A stretch of DNA of 64,000 bases from Acidobacteriaceae bacterium dw_441 (GCA_018449715.1 JAAVVA010000001.1:1798001-1862000); one strand, 5' to 3'; shown: positions 36,654 through 45,448, counted from the stretch's first letter. Notes: a model not told the origin generated them from the sequence alone. A program made the numbers and translations.

Positions 36654-37003
36654 CGCTCCGCACCTCCCTCGCCCATCGCCAGCACACGACCCATCACACC
36701 CGCCAGTCGCCGCCAATACGCTGTATCCTCGGCAAGCTGTGTTTTTCCCTGCTTCGTAATCGAATAGAACTTTGCCCGGCGCTTGTTCTCCGAAGCTCCC
36801 CACTCGGCCTCGATCCATCCCCTCTGCTGCAGCCGCACCAGCGCCGCGTAGATCGTTCCCTGGTTCAGCAAAATCTCGTTGCCGCTCACCTGCTCGATGC
36901 GCCGCGCAATCCCATAGCCGTGCATCTCTCCCATCGTGGCCAGCGTCTGCAGCACCATCAGATCCAGCGTTCCCTGCAAAAGGTCCAGCTTCGCTTCTCC
37001 CAT
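36650..37003 (-). CDS. PadR-family transcriptional regulator
   Basis: 117 residues. The winged helix is evident: 'LLQGTLDLMVLQTLATMGEMHGYGIARRIEQVSGNEILLNQGTIYAALVRLQQRGWIEAEWGASENKRRAKFYSITKQGKTQLAED', with the usual PadR 'GTLDLMVLxTL' start and beta-hairpin wing. A C-terminal helix follows. It is translationally coupled to the ADOP permease and probably represses its own operon in response to an unknown ligand. Ribosome site AGGAGAG precedes the ATG. Confidence 0.93.
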   Translation of the reverse strand: MGEAKLDLLQGTLDLMVLQTLATMGEMHGYGIARRIEQVSGNEILLNQGTIYAALVRLQQRGWIEAEWGASENKRRAKFYSITKQGKTQLAEDTAYWRRLAGVMGRVLAMGEGGAER

Positions 37004-37133
37004 TCCATCTCTCCTGTGGTGCTCCCACCTGTGGATACGCCACAGGTATAAAAAAGTTCACGGCCATGTCATTTTTTCTTTTCTGTTTCTCCTCCCCGGC
37101 TCCTCATCCCATAACCCGGCGTAAAATAAAGCC

Positions 37134-37586
37134 ATGTCGACCCCCGACCGTAAGAGCCCGTTGAAGATCATCGTCGCCACCGTCCTGATCCTTGGGACCG
37201 TCGCCTATCTCGCCGTTACCGGCGTGCGCGACAACAAGAGCTACTACGTCACCATCAACGAGCTTCATGGCATGGGTAACAAGGCCTACACGCGCCACCT
37301 GCGCGTCGCCGGAAACGTCGCCCCCGGCAGCGTCACCCGCTCCGGCACCAACGCCACCTTTACGCTGGTCGAACTCGACAAGACCCTGAAGGTCTCCTAT
37401 CAGGGCACCGAGCCGCCACCGGACACCTTCAAGGACGATGCACAGGCTCTTGCCATCGGAACCTACGGCAAGGACGGCGTCTTCCACGCCACGCAGCTTC
37501 AGGCCAAGTGTGCCTCGAAGTACGCTCCGGCACCGGGCCAGAAGGCTCCGACCGCCGCGGCAACCGCCCTTCCGGCCACCCGCTAA
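37134..37586 (+). CDS. ccmE: cytochrome c maturation haem chaperone CcmE, Cys-type
   Basis: 150 residues: an N-terminal membrane anchor ('LKIIVATVLILGTVAYLAVTGV'), then the OB-fold domain ('LRVAGNVAPGSVTRSGTNATFTLVE', 'LKVSYQGTEPPPDTFKDDAQALAIGTYGKDGVFHATQLQAKCASKYAP'). At the haem-attachment site, where Escherichia coli has H-x3-Y, this protein reads C-x3-Y. CcmE receives haem from CcmABCD and hands it to CcmF/H. The C-terminal tail is Ala/Pro-rich and disordered. First gene of the ccm operon. Confidence 0.92.
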   Translation: MSTPDRKSPLKIIVATVLILGTVAYLAVTGVRDNKSYYVTINELHGMGNKAYTRHLRVAGNVAPGSVTRSGTNATFTLVELDKTLKVSYQGTEPPPDTFKDDAQALAIGTYGKDGVFHATQLQAKCASKYAPAPGQKAPTAAATALPATR

Positions 37587-37642
37587 GTTCCTTCTTCTTT
37601 TGTTCGACCTATACTGAAGGCAAGTCCTTCACCTGCCTTCGC

Positions 37643-38350
37643 ATGTCCACCGCCGCTCCAATCCGCTCCGAGACCGCTGCCGCCGCCGCCAGTCTCGACT
37701 CCGTCTCGAAGATCTACGGAGCCTTCGCGGCTCTCCGCAACGTCACCACCAGCTTCCCCGCTGGCTCCTCGACGGTCATCCTCGGAGAAAACGGCGCGGG
37801 CAAGTCCACGATGCTGCGTGTGCTCGCTGGACTCATCACTCCCACCCGCGGCAAGGCGATCGTCTTCGGAGGCCCGCCGCACCTGCACCGCCACCGCGTT
37901 GCTTACATGAGCCACTCCACCATGCTCTACGACGAGCTGACCGCGATGGAGAACCTCACCTACTTCGCCACTCTGCACCGCGGCGACGGCTGCGCCTGCG
38001 TCGGTTCGCCCGAGATGGCCCTCCGCGCCGTCGGGCTCGATCCCGCGCTCACGCGCCCGGTTGGCCAGTACTCGCAGGGAATGCGCCAGCGCGCCTCCCT
38101 CGCTCGCGTCCTTCAGACCGACCCCGAGCTTCTCCTCCTCGACGAGCCCTTCTCCAACCTCGATGTCAAAAGCGCAGGCCAACTGGTCGAGCTTCTTGCC
38201 GACTTCCGCACCTGGCCCGTTCCCGGCGGAGGCTCGCGCACCCTCATCCTTACCACCCACCAGGCTTCGCTCGCCGAACCTCTCGCCGACCGCACCCTGA
38301 CCATGCGACAGGGGCAGATCGTCGATCTCTCCACCGGAACCAACGGATGA
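37643..38350 (+). CDS. ccmA: haem exporter ATP-binding protein CcmA
   Basis: 235 residues from ATG 37643. Walker A is 'LGENGAGKSTMLRVLAGL', the signature loop is 'YSQGMRQRASLARVLQ', Walker B is 'ELLLLDEPFSNLD' and the switch His is in 'LILTTHQASLAEPLADR'. It supplies ATP hydrolysis to the CcmBCD complex that releases haem-loaded CcmE. Its stop overlaps the next gene by ATGA. Confidence 0.92.
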   Translation: MSTAAPIRSETAAAAASLDSVSKIYGAFAALRNVTTSFPAGSSTVILGENGAGKSTMLRVLAGLITPTRGKAIVFGGPPHLHRHRVAYMSHSTMLYDELTAMENLTYFATLHRGDGCACVGSPEMALRAVGLDPALTRPVGQYSQGMRQRASLARVLQTDPELLLLDEPFSNLDVKSAGQLVELLADFRTWPVPGGGSRTLILTTHQASLAEPLADRTLTMRQGQIVDLSTGTNG

Positions 38351-38853
38351 AATCACCCGCGCCGACCAAGACCAACGCTGTCCGCCTGCTCGATTCTCTC
38401 GGTATCTCCTACGAGCTTCGTTCGTATGAGATCGACCCCGCGGACCTTACCGCCATTGCCGTCGCGCATAAGATCAGTCTTCCTCCCGAACAGGTCTTCA
38501 AGACGCTTCTCTCCCGCACCAACACCGGCGATCATCTTTTCGCCGTCGTCCCCGGCGACACCGAACTGGACCTGAAAAAACTCGCACGCGCGGCTGGAGC
38601 CAAGAACACCGAACTCGCTCCGCTCAAGGACGTTGAGCCCCTCACCGGATACATCCGCGGCGGCGTCACCGTCATGGGAGCGCGCAAGCCCTTCCCCGCC
38701 TTCGCGGACGAGACCATCGAACTGTTCGACATCATCAGCGTCTCCGCCGGACAGCGCGGCCTGCAGGTGTTGCTCTCCCCTGCCGACTACCTCCGCGCCT
38801 CTGAAGCCACCCTCGCCGACCTCACCAAGCCACCCGCAGGAGAACCCCGTTGA
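38347..38853 (+). CDS. ybaK: YbaK/EbsC-family aminoacyl-tRNA deacylase
   Basis: 168 residues with the full YbaK fold: 'TNAVRLLDSLGISYELRSYEIDPADLTAIAVAHKISLPPEQVFKTLLSRTNTGDHLFAVVPGDTELDLKKLARAAGAKNTELAPLKDVEPLTGYIRGGVTVMGARK'. The conserved Lys in 'VFKTLL' and the 'GYIRGGVTVMGARK' loop fit Cys-tRNA(Pro) deacylase. It lies, coupled by 4-base overlaps on both sides, between ccmA and ccmB, an unusual insertion into the ccm operon. Confidence 0.9.
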   Translation: MKSPAPTKTNAVRLLDSLGISYELRSYEIDPADLTAIAVAHKISLPPEQVFKTLLSRTNTGDHLFAVVPGDTELDLKKLARAAGAKNTELAPLKDVEPLTGYIRGGVTVMGARKPFPAFADETIELFDIISVSAGQRGLQVLLSPADYLRASEATLADLTKPPAGEPR

Positions 38854-39539
38854 AGTATCTCGGCTACGTCTTCGAGCATCTCCGCAAGGACCTCCGTCTG
38901 GAGTGGCGCTCCCGCGACGCCATCAACGGAATGCTCTTTTTCGTGCTCCTGATGGTCGTGGTCTTCTCCATCGCTTTCGATCCCGCAGGTTACCCCTCGG
39001 TCACGCGCCAAATCTCCGGAGGCATCCTCTGGGTCGGCCTCCTCTTTGCCTCCATGACCGCGCTCAACCAATCCTGGAGCCGCGAGCAGCGCAACCAGGT
39101 GCTCGAAGCCCAGCGCATGGCTCCCTCGCCCGCTTCGGCCCTCTTCGTCGGCAAGGCGCTGGCGAACATGCTCTTCGTCCTCGCGGTCGAGGCGGTGCTG
39201 GCCCCCATCTTCGTCGTCTTCTTCAACCTGCACGTTCTCGGCAATGCGAAGCTGCTCGCCCTCATCCTTCCGCTGGGAACCTGGGCACTTGTGGTCAACG
39301 GAACCTTCTTCGCCGCACTCGGCCTCCGCGCCCGCAACCGCGAGCTTCTTCTCCCGCTGATCCTGCTGCCGCTGTCTCTCCCCGCGGTCCTGATGATGGT
39401 CCAAGCCACCACCGGCGTCCTCACCGGAGAACTCGACCCCATCTACCTTCGCTCATGGATCACCCAGCTCGCCGGATACGACCTTATCTACACCGTCGTC
39501 TGCGTCCTTCTCTTTGAGACCGTTCTCAACGCCGAGTAG
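38850..39539 (+). CDS. ccmB: haem exporter permease CcmB
   Basis: 229 residues starting at TTG 38850, which overlaps the ybaK stop. Six membrane helices are visible. 'FEHLRKDLRLEWRSRDAINGMLFFVLLMVVVFSIAFDP' and 'GILWVGLLFASMTALNQSWSREQRNQVLEAQRMAPSPASALFVGKALANMLFVLAVE' match the family. It forms the membrane part of the CcmAB transporter. Confidence 0.92.
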   Translation: MKYLGYVFEHLRKDLRLEWRSRDAINGMLFFVLLMVVVFSIAFDPAGYPSVTRQISGGILWVGLLFASMTALNQSWSREQRNQVLEAQRMAPSPASALFVGKALANMLFVLAVEAVLAPIFVVFFNLHVLGNAKLLALILPLGTWALVVNGTFFAALGLRARNRELLLPLILLPLSLPAVLMMVQATTGVLTGELDPIYLRSWITQLAGYDLIYTVVCVLLFETVLNAE

Positions 39540-39627
39540 CCCCTCTGCGCGAATATCGCAGCTCTATCCCATAACAACCGCACGTCATCCCTCCCCTCCA
39601 TCAATTTCGCGCTAAAATAGTCCCATC

Positions 39628-40359
39628 GTGGCCCGCTCCTCCACACTCCGCACTGTCGCCTGGCTCTGGCTCGCAGCCACGGTTGCGGTTCTGGTCGTCG
39701 GTTTCCGGCAGGCGATCTTCCTCGCGCCAATGGAAGAGACGATGGGCAATCTGCAGCGCATCTTCTACTACCACCTTGCGCACGCGATTCTTGGCCTGAT
39801 CTTTCCGTACATCAACCTCGCCGCCTCGCTGGCTTTTCTCTACTGGCGTCGCCGCGACCCGTTGAAGGCCCTCACAGCTGACGCCCTCGCTGTCGCCTCT
39901 GCTGAGATCACCGTGCTCTTTGTCGGCATTACGCTTGCGACCGGTATGCTCTGGGGCAAGCCCGCATGGGGCATCTGGTGGACGTGGGACGCCCGCCTAA
40001 CCACGGAGTTGATCCTGTGGCTTCTCTACATCAGCTACCTGATGCTGCGGCGCTTTTCCCCCACAGGCCAGACCGGTGTCCTCTCCGCCGTCCTCGCCGT
40101 CTTCGCCGCCATCGACATTCCGATTGTCTATATGTCCATCCAGTGGTGGCGCACGCAGCACCCCGCCCCTGTCTTCGGGCCTGAAGGCGGCGGCATCGAC
40201 CCTGCGATGGTCCCAGCCGTTCTCTGGAACCTTGCAGGATGGGCCATGTGGGGTATCTTCCTCATTGCGCTGCGCTTCGCCGTGGAGCGCCGCCACCAGA
40301 TCGCCGAGCAGGACGCTGCCCTTCTCGCCCTCGAGGCTTCTCTCGAGACCCCCCAATAA
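39628..40359 (+). CDS. ccmC: haem-handling protein CcmC
   Basis: 243 residues from GTG 39628. Six helices are visible, and the tryptophan-rich haem motif is 'WGIWWTWDARLT' near residue 112. Flanking His residues ('IFYYHLAHAILGL' and 'IPIVYMSIQWWRTQHP') would ligate haem. CcmC presents haem to CcmE. An 88-base gap separates it from ccmB. The C-terminal tail is charged and helical. Confidence 0.94.
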   Translation: MARSSTLRTVAWLWLAATVAVLVVGFRQAIFLAPMEETMGNLQRIFYYHLAHAILGLIFPYINLAASLAFLYWRRRDPLKALTADALAVASAEITVLFVGITLATGMLWGKPAWGIWWTWDARLTTELILWLLYISYLMLRRFSPTGQTGVLSAVLAVFAAIDIPIVYMSIQWWRTQHPAPVFGPEGGGIDPAMVPAVLWNLAGWAMWGIFLIALRFAVERRHQIAEQDAALLALEASLETPQ

Positions 40360-40369
40360 CGGAGCCACA

Positions 40370-40504
40370 ATGACCTGGACGACCTTCTTCGACCTCTCTA
40401 CGATGGCCCACCGCCATCTCGTCTTCGTCTATGCCGGAGTGCTTGTGCTCCAGCTAGGCTACGCAGGCTGGGTCGCCCGTAACTGGTTCCGCGCTGGACG
40501 CTAA
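40370..40504 (+). CDS. ccmD: CcmD-like small membrane protein
   Basis: 44 residues from ATG 40370, with GGAG six bases upstream and only ten bases after ccmC. It has one membrane helix ('HRHLVFVYAGVLVLQLGYAGWV') with a basic C-terminal end (ARNWFRAGR), the topology of CcmD, which holds CcmC and CcmE together. Assignment rests on position and architecture rather than sequence. Confidence 0.65.
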   Translation: MTWTTFFDLSTMAHRHLVFVYAGVLVLQLGYAGWVARNWFRAGR

Positions 40505-40526
40505 TCCCTTCCCTCTAAAAAAAATC

Positions 40527-40554
40527 AACGAAGCTACACAAAGGCAGCTTCGTT
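40527..40554 (-). terminator. inverted repeat with T-run on the minus strand
   Basis: AACGAAGCT / AGCTTCGTT is a perfect 9-bp stem with a 10-base loop. On the minus strand it is followed by GATTTTTTTT; on the plus strand no T-run follows. It would stop antisense transcription entering the ccm operon from the right. Confidence 0.5.
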
Positions 40555-40715
40555 GTCCGAGAAGGATTACAGACGATGCAGGAGTTCCCCATCTGGCAAC
40601 TCCTCGCATCCGTTCATGGAAACACCTCGTTCAGAAAAAGGTTTCGCTCCTTCTAAAATCTTTTCCGCATTCCGCGCCTTGCAGCCCTCTTTCCCGCCCG
40701 ATAGACTCAAAATCT

Positions 40716-41945
40716 GTGCAACAGCCTTTTTATCGTCTGCGAGTCCGCCTTCTCGCCCTGTCTCTTCCCGCGCTTCTGCTGCCCCTCGGCTGCCGCCGCA
40801 ACGGCTTCCCTGACGTCCCCAAGGGCTACATGGAGTTTGCCTATGTCACCAACGGCAACTCCAATACCGTCAGCGTGCTCGACCTTGTGAACCTGCGGCC
40901 CGACCGCACCCTCCGGGTCGGCGACAACCCCACCGGAATCGCAGCTAACCCACGTCGTAACGAGATTTACGCCGTCAACTCTCGCTCCGGCAGCATCTCC
41001 GTCATCGACGGAACCTCCAACACAGTCGCCGCGACTATCCCGGTCCACCGTCAGCCTTATTTCATAAGCGTCGATCCTGCCGGGGGCCGCGCTTACGTGG
41101 CCAACTCCGGCTCCAACTCCGTTAGCGTGCTCGACCTCGACCGCCGCCGCGAGATTGCCGCCGTCGGCACGGGCGAGCAGCCGGGCGTCGCTCGCGTCAG
41201 CCCTGACATGCGCTCTGTCGTCGTTTCTAATCGCGGCTCGGGTAGCGTCTCCATCTACGACGCCGCCCCGTACTCCAGCGCCCCACAGCCTTCCCAGCAG
41301 AAAGAGCAGCCCGCGCTCAAGTTCCGCTCCACCTTTTCCGGCTGTCCCGGAGCTACCGACGTCGCTATTCTTCCCGACTCCTCCAAGGCCTTCGTTGCCT
41401 GCTCCGGCGGTCGCAGCGTGATGGTTGTCAGCCTTGCTGCCGCTCCCGACTCATGGCCAGCCCGTCAGGACCCCGCAGCGACCTCCGACCACCTGCTCAC
41501 GATGCTCGACGTGGGTGCCACGCCGGTCCATCTCGCCGTCAAACCCGATGGAGGCGAGATCTTCGTCTCCAACTTCGGCTCCGACTCAGTCTCCGAGATC
41601 GACACGTGGAACAACCAGGTTCTCGGGACCTACATGATCGGCATGAAGCCTGTGCACGGCGTCATCACCCACGACAATTCCACCCTGTGGGTTGCCAATT
41701 TTGGCTCCGACCTTGTGAGCATCTACAGCATCGATGATGGCCAGCTCATCACGACGATCCACACCGGGTCGTCGCCGGACACGCTCGCATTCTCTGCCGA
41801 CGAGCACCTTCTCCTCGCTGCGGATTCGCACTCGGGAGACGTGGCGGTCATTCGCACGCAGAGCAAGCAGGGAGCGGGCCTCTTTACGATTCTTCCGGCG
41901 GGCTCTTCACCCAACGGCATTGCGGTCAAGGCCACACAGCACTAA
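40716..41945 (+). CDS. YncE-like seven-bladed beta-propeller lipoprotein
   Basis: 409 residues from GTG 40716. The N-terminus is a lipoprotein signal with lipobox LPLGC at about residues 22-26. The mature protein is built of repeats such as 'AYVTNGNSNTVSVLDLVNL', 'IYAVNSRSGSISVIDG' and 'AYVANSGSNSVSVLDL', the YVTN beta-propeller type. Such proteins are surface or periplasmic and of varied or unknown function; some bind DNA or accompany cytochrome systems. A poorly conserved Gln/Pro insert lies near residue 190. No operon partner is clear. Confidence 0.8.
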   Translation: MQQPFYRLRVRLLALSLPALLLPLGCRRNGFPDVPKGYMEFAYVTNGNSNTVSVLDLVNLRPDRTLRVGDNPTGIAANPRRNEIYAVNSRSGSISVIDGTSNTVAATIPVHRQPYFISVDPAGGRAYVANSGSNSVSVLDLDRRREIAAVGTGEQPGVARVSPDMRSVVVSNRGSGSVSIYDAAPYSSAPQPSQQKEQPALKFRSTFSGCPGATDVAILPDSSKAFVACSGGRSVMVVSLAAAPDSWPARQDPAATSDHLLTMLDVGATPVHLAVKPDGGEIFVSNFGSDSVSEIDTWNNQVLGTYMIGMKPVHGVITHDNSTLWVANFGSDLVSIYSIDDGQLITTIHTGSSPDTLAFSADEHLLLAADSHSGDVAVIRTQSKQGAGLFTILPAGSSPNGIAVKATQH

Positions 41946-41972
41946 CCATCCGCAACAGCAATAGGTAACAGG

Positions 41973-42750
41973 TCAGAAGGTCGGAGCTGCAATCTTCTGA
42001 AAGTCGTTCGCAATAAATTTCTGCTGCTCTTCCGACCAGTGCCAGTAACGGCGCTCAATTTTTTCGAGCTTGTCGTTTAAGGTGGTGGTCCGTGTCTCTT
42101 CCAAAGTGCCGTAGGGAAACCCCAAGAACGTGCTCCGATCGAGTGCGGTCTCATAGGTAAGCAACTGTGCCCCGTGATGGTAATACTCTGTCTTCAGAAT
42201 CTCCTGCAGTCTGCCGTGGACGATAGAGAAGATCTGAGTTTCCTTCACAAAAAACCCGAACCATGACCTGCGGTCACCCCGTGGAGTACGACACCTTCTT
42301 CGTCCATGTGCCGAAGCGGGATCAGTTCCATCGAACTCGATCCGGACCAGCAGTCGAACTCCCGATGGTCAATTACGTGCCACGACATCTTTGCAGAATC
42401 CTCATCCGCTCCCTGCAGGAGATAGAGATAACAGGAAACTCCAGTCCCACTTCGGCAGGAACGCACCTCCGTAGTGAGCGTTCTCCCCGGAACGCACGGG
42501 CCGCAATTCGATCCTGTCCCCTGGCAGAAGGTTTCCGACGACGTACTTTGCTACAGATGTCTCGATGCCAAGATGCGTCAGTAGCCCGGTCTTCTGGAGT
42601 GTCAGCCAGCATTAACATGCTCTCCATCTCGGTCAGCTTGCCAAAAGGAATTGCGCCCTGTATTCCAACGCGGAGGTACTGCGCCACACATGGCCCGGCG
42701 GAGAACAGTGCAGCATAGATGCAACCTGCCATCAGGAATTTACGAAGCAA
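41973..42750 (-). pseudogene. frameshifted secreted protein of unknown function
   Basis: Reading from 42750 leftwards there is a good signal peptide (MLRKFLMAGCIYAALFSAGPCVAQ) and then 'VGIQGAIPFGKLTEMESMLMLAD'. The frame then degenerates into Arg-rich shadow, while protein-like sequence continues in a second frame ('TGLLTHLGIETSVAKYVVGN' to 'YGGAFLPKWDWSFLL', ending at a stop). It moves to a third frame ('SAKMSWHVIDHREFDCWSG' to 'AGHGSGF') and back again at a T6 run near 42252 to the final 90 residues ('VKETQIFSIVHGRLQEILK'). At least three frameshifts are needed. Sequencing error at the T6 run is possible for one of them, not easily for all. Confidence 0.6.
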
Positions 42751-42876
42751 TGGAGTGCCTCCCCATATCGAACCCAGTCATCTCACAGTTTTGACCTGTC
42801 AGGCCCCGCCCAGACACAACCCACTGTATATAAGCAATATCCATCTGATGATTTTTTGCGAAAAAGAAAAGGAGCC

Positions 42877-43866
42877 TTACTCTTTCCGGATCGGATTCTC
42901 TTCCCGCTCCGCCTGACGAGCGAGCCGGAGCGTATACCGCGTGGCTGAGACATACGCTCCCGCAAACAGTAGCAGGCCCGACAGGAACGCCCACATCATC
43001 AGCCCGACAGAGATATAAAACGGCCCGTAGACCGACTGAAAGTCCAGCCAGGGCAGCGCTCGGACATACAGTTGCTTCGCAATCTCCCACAACAGGCCAA
43101 TCATCAGCGCGGTGGGAAGCACGGCACGGGCTGGAATCTTACGATTAGGAAGCACCCAGTAGATCAGGAAAAACAGAAGAATGCTCAGCCCGACACCACA
43201 GATCTTCAGAAACCACTGCGCCGCAAGCTGGTAGGCAAAGTTTTCCGTGTGGCCGAAAAAGAGTACGGCCAGCACCGCCCTCGATCCCGAGGTAAAGCCT
43301 ACCGATGCCAGCGCCAGCACGCCAACCGCAAACGCCAGCCCCAGCGAAACGATCTGGTTGTGGAGGTAACTGCGATTCTTCGCCACTCCCCAGACGTTAT
43401 TCAATGCAACCTCCAGCGGAAGAAAGACCCCGGTCGAGCTGAACAGCAGCATCAGCACCGAGAAGACTTGCACTCCCTTGCGCGGGTGAGCGAGAAGCTG
43501 CATGTTGCGGATGACGAAGTCCTGGCCGACCGGAAGGAAGCTGCGCATCATATCGCCCACGACCTGCTCCATCGCCCGCGAATGAAAAACGCGGCGGCAG
43601 AGCGTAAGCAGAAGCACGATGAACGGAAACAGCGACAGGATGACGTTGGCCGCGACGCTGAAGGCGTAGGTGTGGACCTCCGAACGCATCATGTAACGCA
43701 GCAGCTCGACTGCCTGCGGCCAGAACCCTTCCCTGCGGACCGCCGGAGGAACCTGTTCGATGGGAAGATCTTCGGATGGCTTCGGGAGGCTCTCGGGCGC
43801 AGAGGACGCATCGGCTGCTTTGGCCTTGCGGACTGCATCTGGATTGCGAGGCGTAATCGAGAACAT
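42877..43866 (-). CDS. YihY/BrkB-family inner-membrane protein
   Basis: 329 residues from ATG 43866; the open frame extends to 44196 but that overlaps queG. A polar Ala/Pro/Ser-rich N-terminus of about 60 residues precedes six membrane helices. 'HTYAFSVAANVILSLFPFIVLLLTL', 'STGVFLPLEVALNNVWGVAKNRSYL' and 'VLPNRKIPARAVLPTALMIGLLWEIAKQLYVRAL' are the conserved YihY blocks. The family was once misnamed RNase BN; its function remains unclear. It follows queG with overlap of upstream frame only, and the true start is not certain. Confidence 0.85.
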   Translation of the reverse strand: MFSITPRNPDAVRKAKAADASSAPESLPKPSEDLPIEQVPPAVRREGFWPQAVELLRYMMRSEVHTYAFSVAANVILSLFPFIVLLLTLCRRVFHSRAMEQVVGDMMRSFLPVGQDFVIRNMQLLAHPRKGVQVFSVLMLLFSSTGVFLPLEVALNNVWGVAKNRSYLHNQIVSLGLAFAVGVLALASVGFTSGSRAVLAVLFFGHTENFAYQLAAQWFLKICGVGLSILLFFLIYWVLPNRKIPARAVLPTALMIGLLWEIAKQLYVRALPWLDFQSVYGPFYISVGLMMWAFLSGLLLFAGAYVSATRYTLRLARQAEREENPIRKE

Positions 43867-43954
43867 AACGAGGCGGCGGGTAGGAGCCGATTTCACTTCG
43901 ATGCTAGCAGAAGGAGCCACTGCCTTCGCGACGGAAGAACGGGAAGCAGACCGC

Positions 43955-45115
43955 TTAGTGAGAGTCTGAATCTTCCTGCTGCCTGATGCGACGGATCGCC
44001 CAGCGTGCGCTTTCGGCCAGCACTTCGTCTTCGCCTGCACTCCACTCTTCAAGCCGGGGCAGGAAGCCACTGTCGAGGCTGTTTCCCATTGCAATAGCGA
44101 CGTTGCGATGCAGACGCTTCTTTCGGGTTCTCTCAAGAGGCGAGCCTTTGAAGTAGCTGCGGAAGCTCGCAGCATCGAGGCTGGCCAGCCAAGCAAGCTC
44201 GGGATTCACCAACTCCTGCCTCGGCTCCATCCCCTCCTTCTGGGCGATTGGAGCCCTGCGATTCCACGGGCAGACGTCCTGGCAGATATCGCAGCCGAAG
44301 ACCTGTCGCCCCATCGACTCGCGCAGTTCTTCCTCGATGCCGCCCTTCTTCTCGATGGTTAGATAGGCGATGCAGCGCGAGGCATCCATCTGTCGAGGAG
44401 CCACCAGCGCCTGCGTCGGACACGCGTCGAGGCAGCGTGTGCAGCTTCCGCAGCGGTCAGCAGCAAGCTCTGGAACAACATCGGACGCGATGGGAATCGA
44501 GGTAACGATCACCCCGAGCAACAACCACGATCCAAGCTGTTCGTTGATGACGCAGGTATTCTTGCCGATCCACCCAAGTCCGGCACGCGCGGCGGCGGAA
44601 CGCTCCACCAGCGGCCCCGTATCGACGTAGCATCGAGCCTCGAAGGAAACGCGCTGGAGAAGTGCTTCCTCGATCTTCCTTAGGCGCGTCAGCAGCTCTT
44701 CGTGATAGTCGGTGGGAATCTTCGCACCATTTTCCTGCGTGCGTCCGCTCCACGCATAGCGAGCGATCCATCCGGTTCCAGAAGGAGCGGGAGCGATGGA
44801 CGTAGGAGCCTTCGCGTTGTAGTTCAGAGCGCAGACGACGACAGAGCGAGCCCAGGGCATAGCAGCCCGAACGCTGCTTCGCAACAATGTGCCGTCTTCG
44901 CTGCGGCGCTTGAGATACTCCATCTCCCCGGCGCGGCCAGCCTCGACCCAAGCAGCAAAACGAGCGGCATCGCGCTGCGCAGGCTCGCTTCCGTCTTCCG
45001 GCACAGAAGCTACCCCTGCGGCATCAAACCCGGCTTCACGCGCCTCGGCCTGAAGCCAGCGAATAAGCTCGGACGTCCATGCAGCCTGCGAAATCTTCTC
45101 CCCCACGGCACTCAT
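43955..45115 (-). CDS. queG: epoxyqueuosine reductase QueG
   Basis: 386 residues. The N-terminal cobalamin-binding domain contains 'RYAWSGRTQENGAKIPTDYHEELLTRLRKIEEAL' and 'CYVDTGPLVERSAAARAGLGWIGKNTCVINEQLGSWLLLGVI'. Two [4Fe-4S] sites follow: 'CGSCTRCLDACPTQAL' and 'CDICQDVCPWNR'. The C-terminal HEAT-like helices end the protein. It reduces epoxyqueuosine in tRNA to queuosine. It is likely co-transcribed with the hypothetical gene upstream and yihY downstream. Confidence 0.95.
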   Translation of the reverse strand: MSAVGEKISQAAWTSELIRWLQAEAREAGFDAAGVASVPEDGSEPAQRDAARFAAWVEAGRAGEMEYLKRRSEDGTLLRSSVRAAMPWARSVVVCALNYNAKAPTSIAPAPSGTGWIARYAWSGRTQENGAKIPTDYHEELLTRLRKIEEALLQRVSFEARCYVDTGPLVERSAAARAGLGWIGKNTCVINEQLGSWLLLGVIVTSIPIASDVVPELAADRCGSCTRCLDACPTQALVAPRQMDASRCIAYLTIEKKGGIEEELRESMGRQVFGCDICQDVCPWNRRAPIAQKEGMEPRQELVNPELAWLASLDAASFRSYFKGSPLERTRKKRLHRNVAIAMGNSLDSGFLPRLEEWSAGEDEVLAESARWAIRRIRQQEDSDSH

Positions 45116-45139
45116 CTACGCCAGAGTTCAGGGTAATTG

Positions 45140-45448
45140 TTATCGAGGATGGCTGACATCAGAATCCTGCCGCGACCACTTCTCTCCGAACGCCCTTTTA
45201 ACATCCTCCTCGTCCATCGCACGCCCTCTCCGCGTAATGACGAGATCGTTGGCCTGACCAAGCACCTCGAGGTCTCGATCAAAAGCCAACCGCGCCTCTG
45301 CGGAAAGCTCGGTCTGTTCAAGATGCTCGGCGAAGTCAAAGGCACTCCCGAACTCTCGGATAAGAACGAGACCGCCTTCCCGATGGAGGGTAATGCGTAG
45401 AGATTGAGAGGGGAGAAGGATGGTGTAGATGAGGTCGAAGATCACCAT
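45140..45448 (-). CDS. hypothetical protein upstream of queG
   Basis: 102 residues. A hydrophobic start ('MVIFDLIYTILLPSQSLRITLHREGG') is followed by an acidic helical middle ('FDFAEHLEQTELSAEARLAFDRDLEVL') and a basic end. No family recognised. It ends 24 bases before queG on the same strand. The composition looks protein-like, but the ribosome site is weak. Confidence 0.5.
   Translation of the reverse strand: MVIFDLIYTILLPSQSLRITLHREGGLVLIREFGSAFDFAEHLEQTELSAEARLAFDRDLEVLGQANDLVITRRGRAMDEEDVKRAFGEKWSRQDSDVSHPR

Noticed and set aside
36654-37067. N-terminal extension of the ADOP permease to 37067
   Set aside because: The extension is padR read in another frame, low in protein-like features; the coupled ATG at 36653 gives the usual start.
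45112-45345. 77-residue minus-strand frame overlapping the queG start
   Set aside because: It is Arg/Ser-rich and lies within the better hypothetical frame at 45140-45448.
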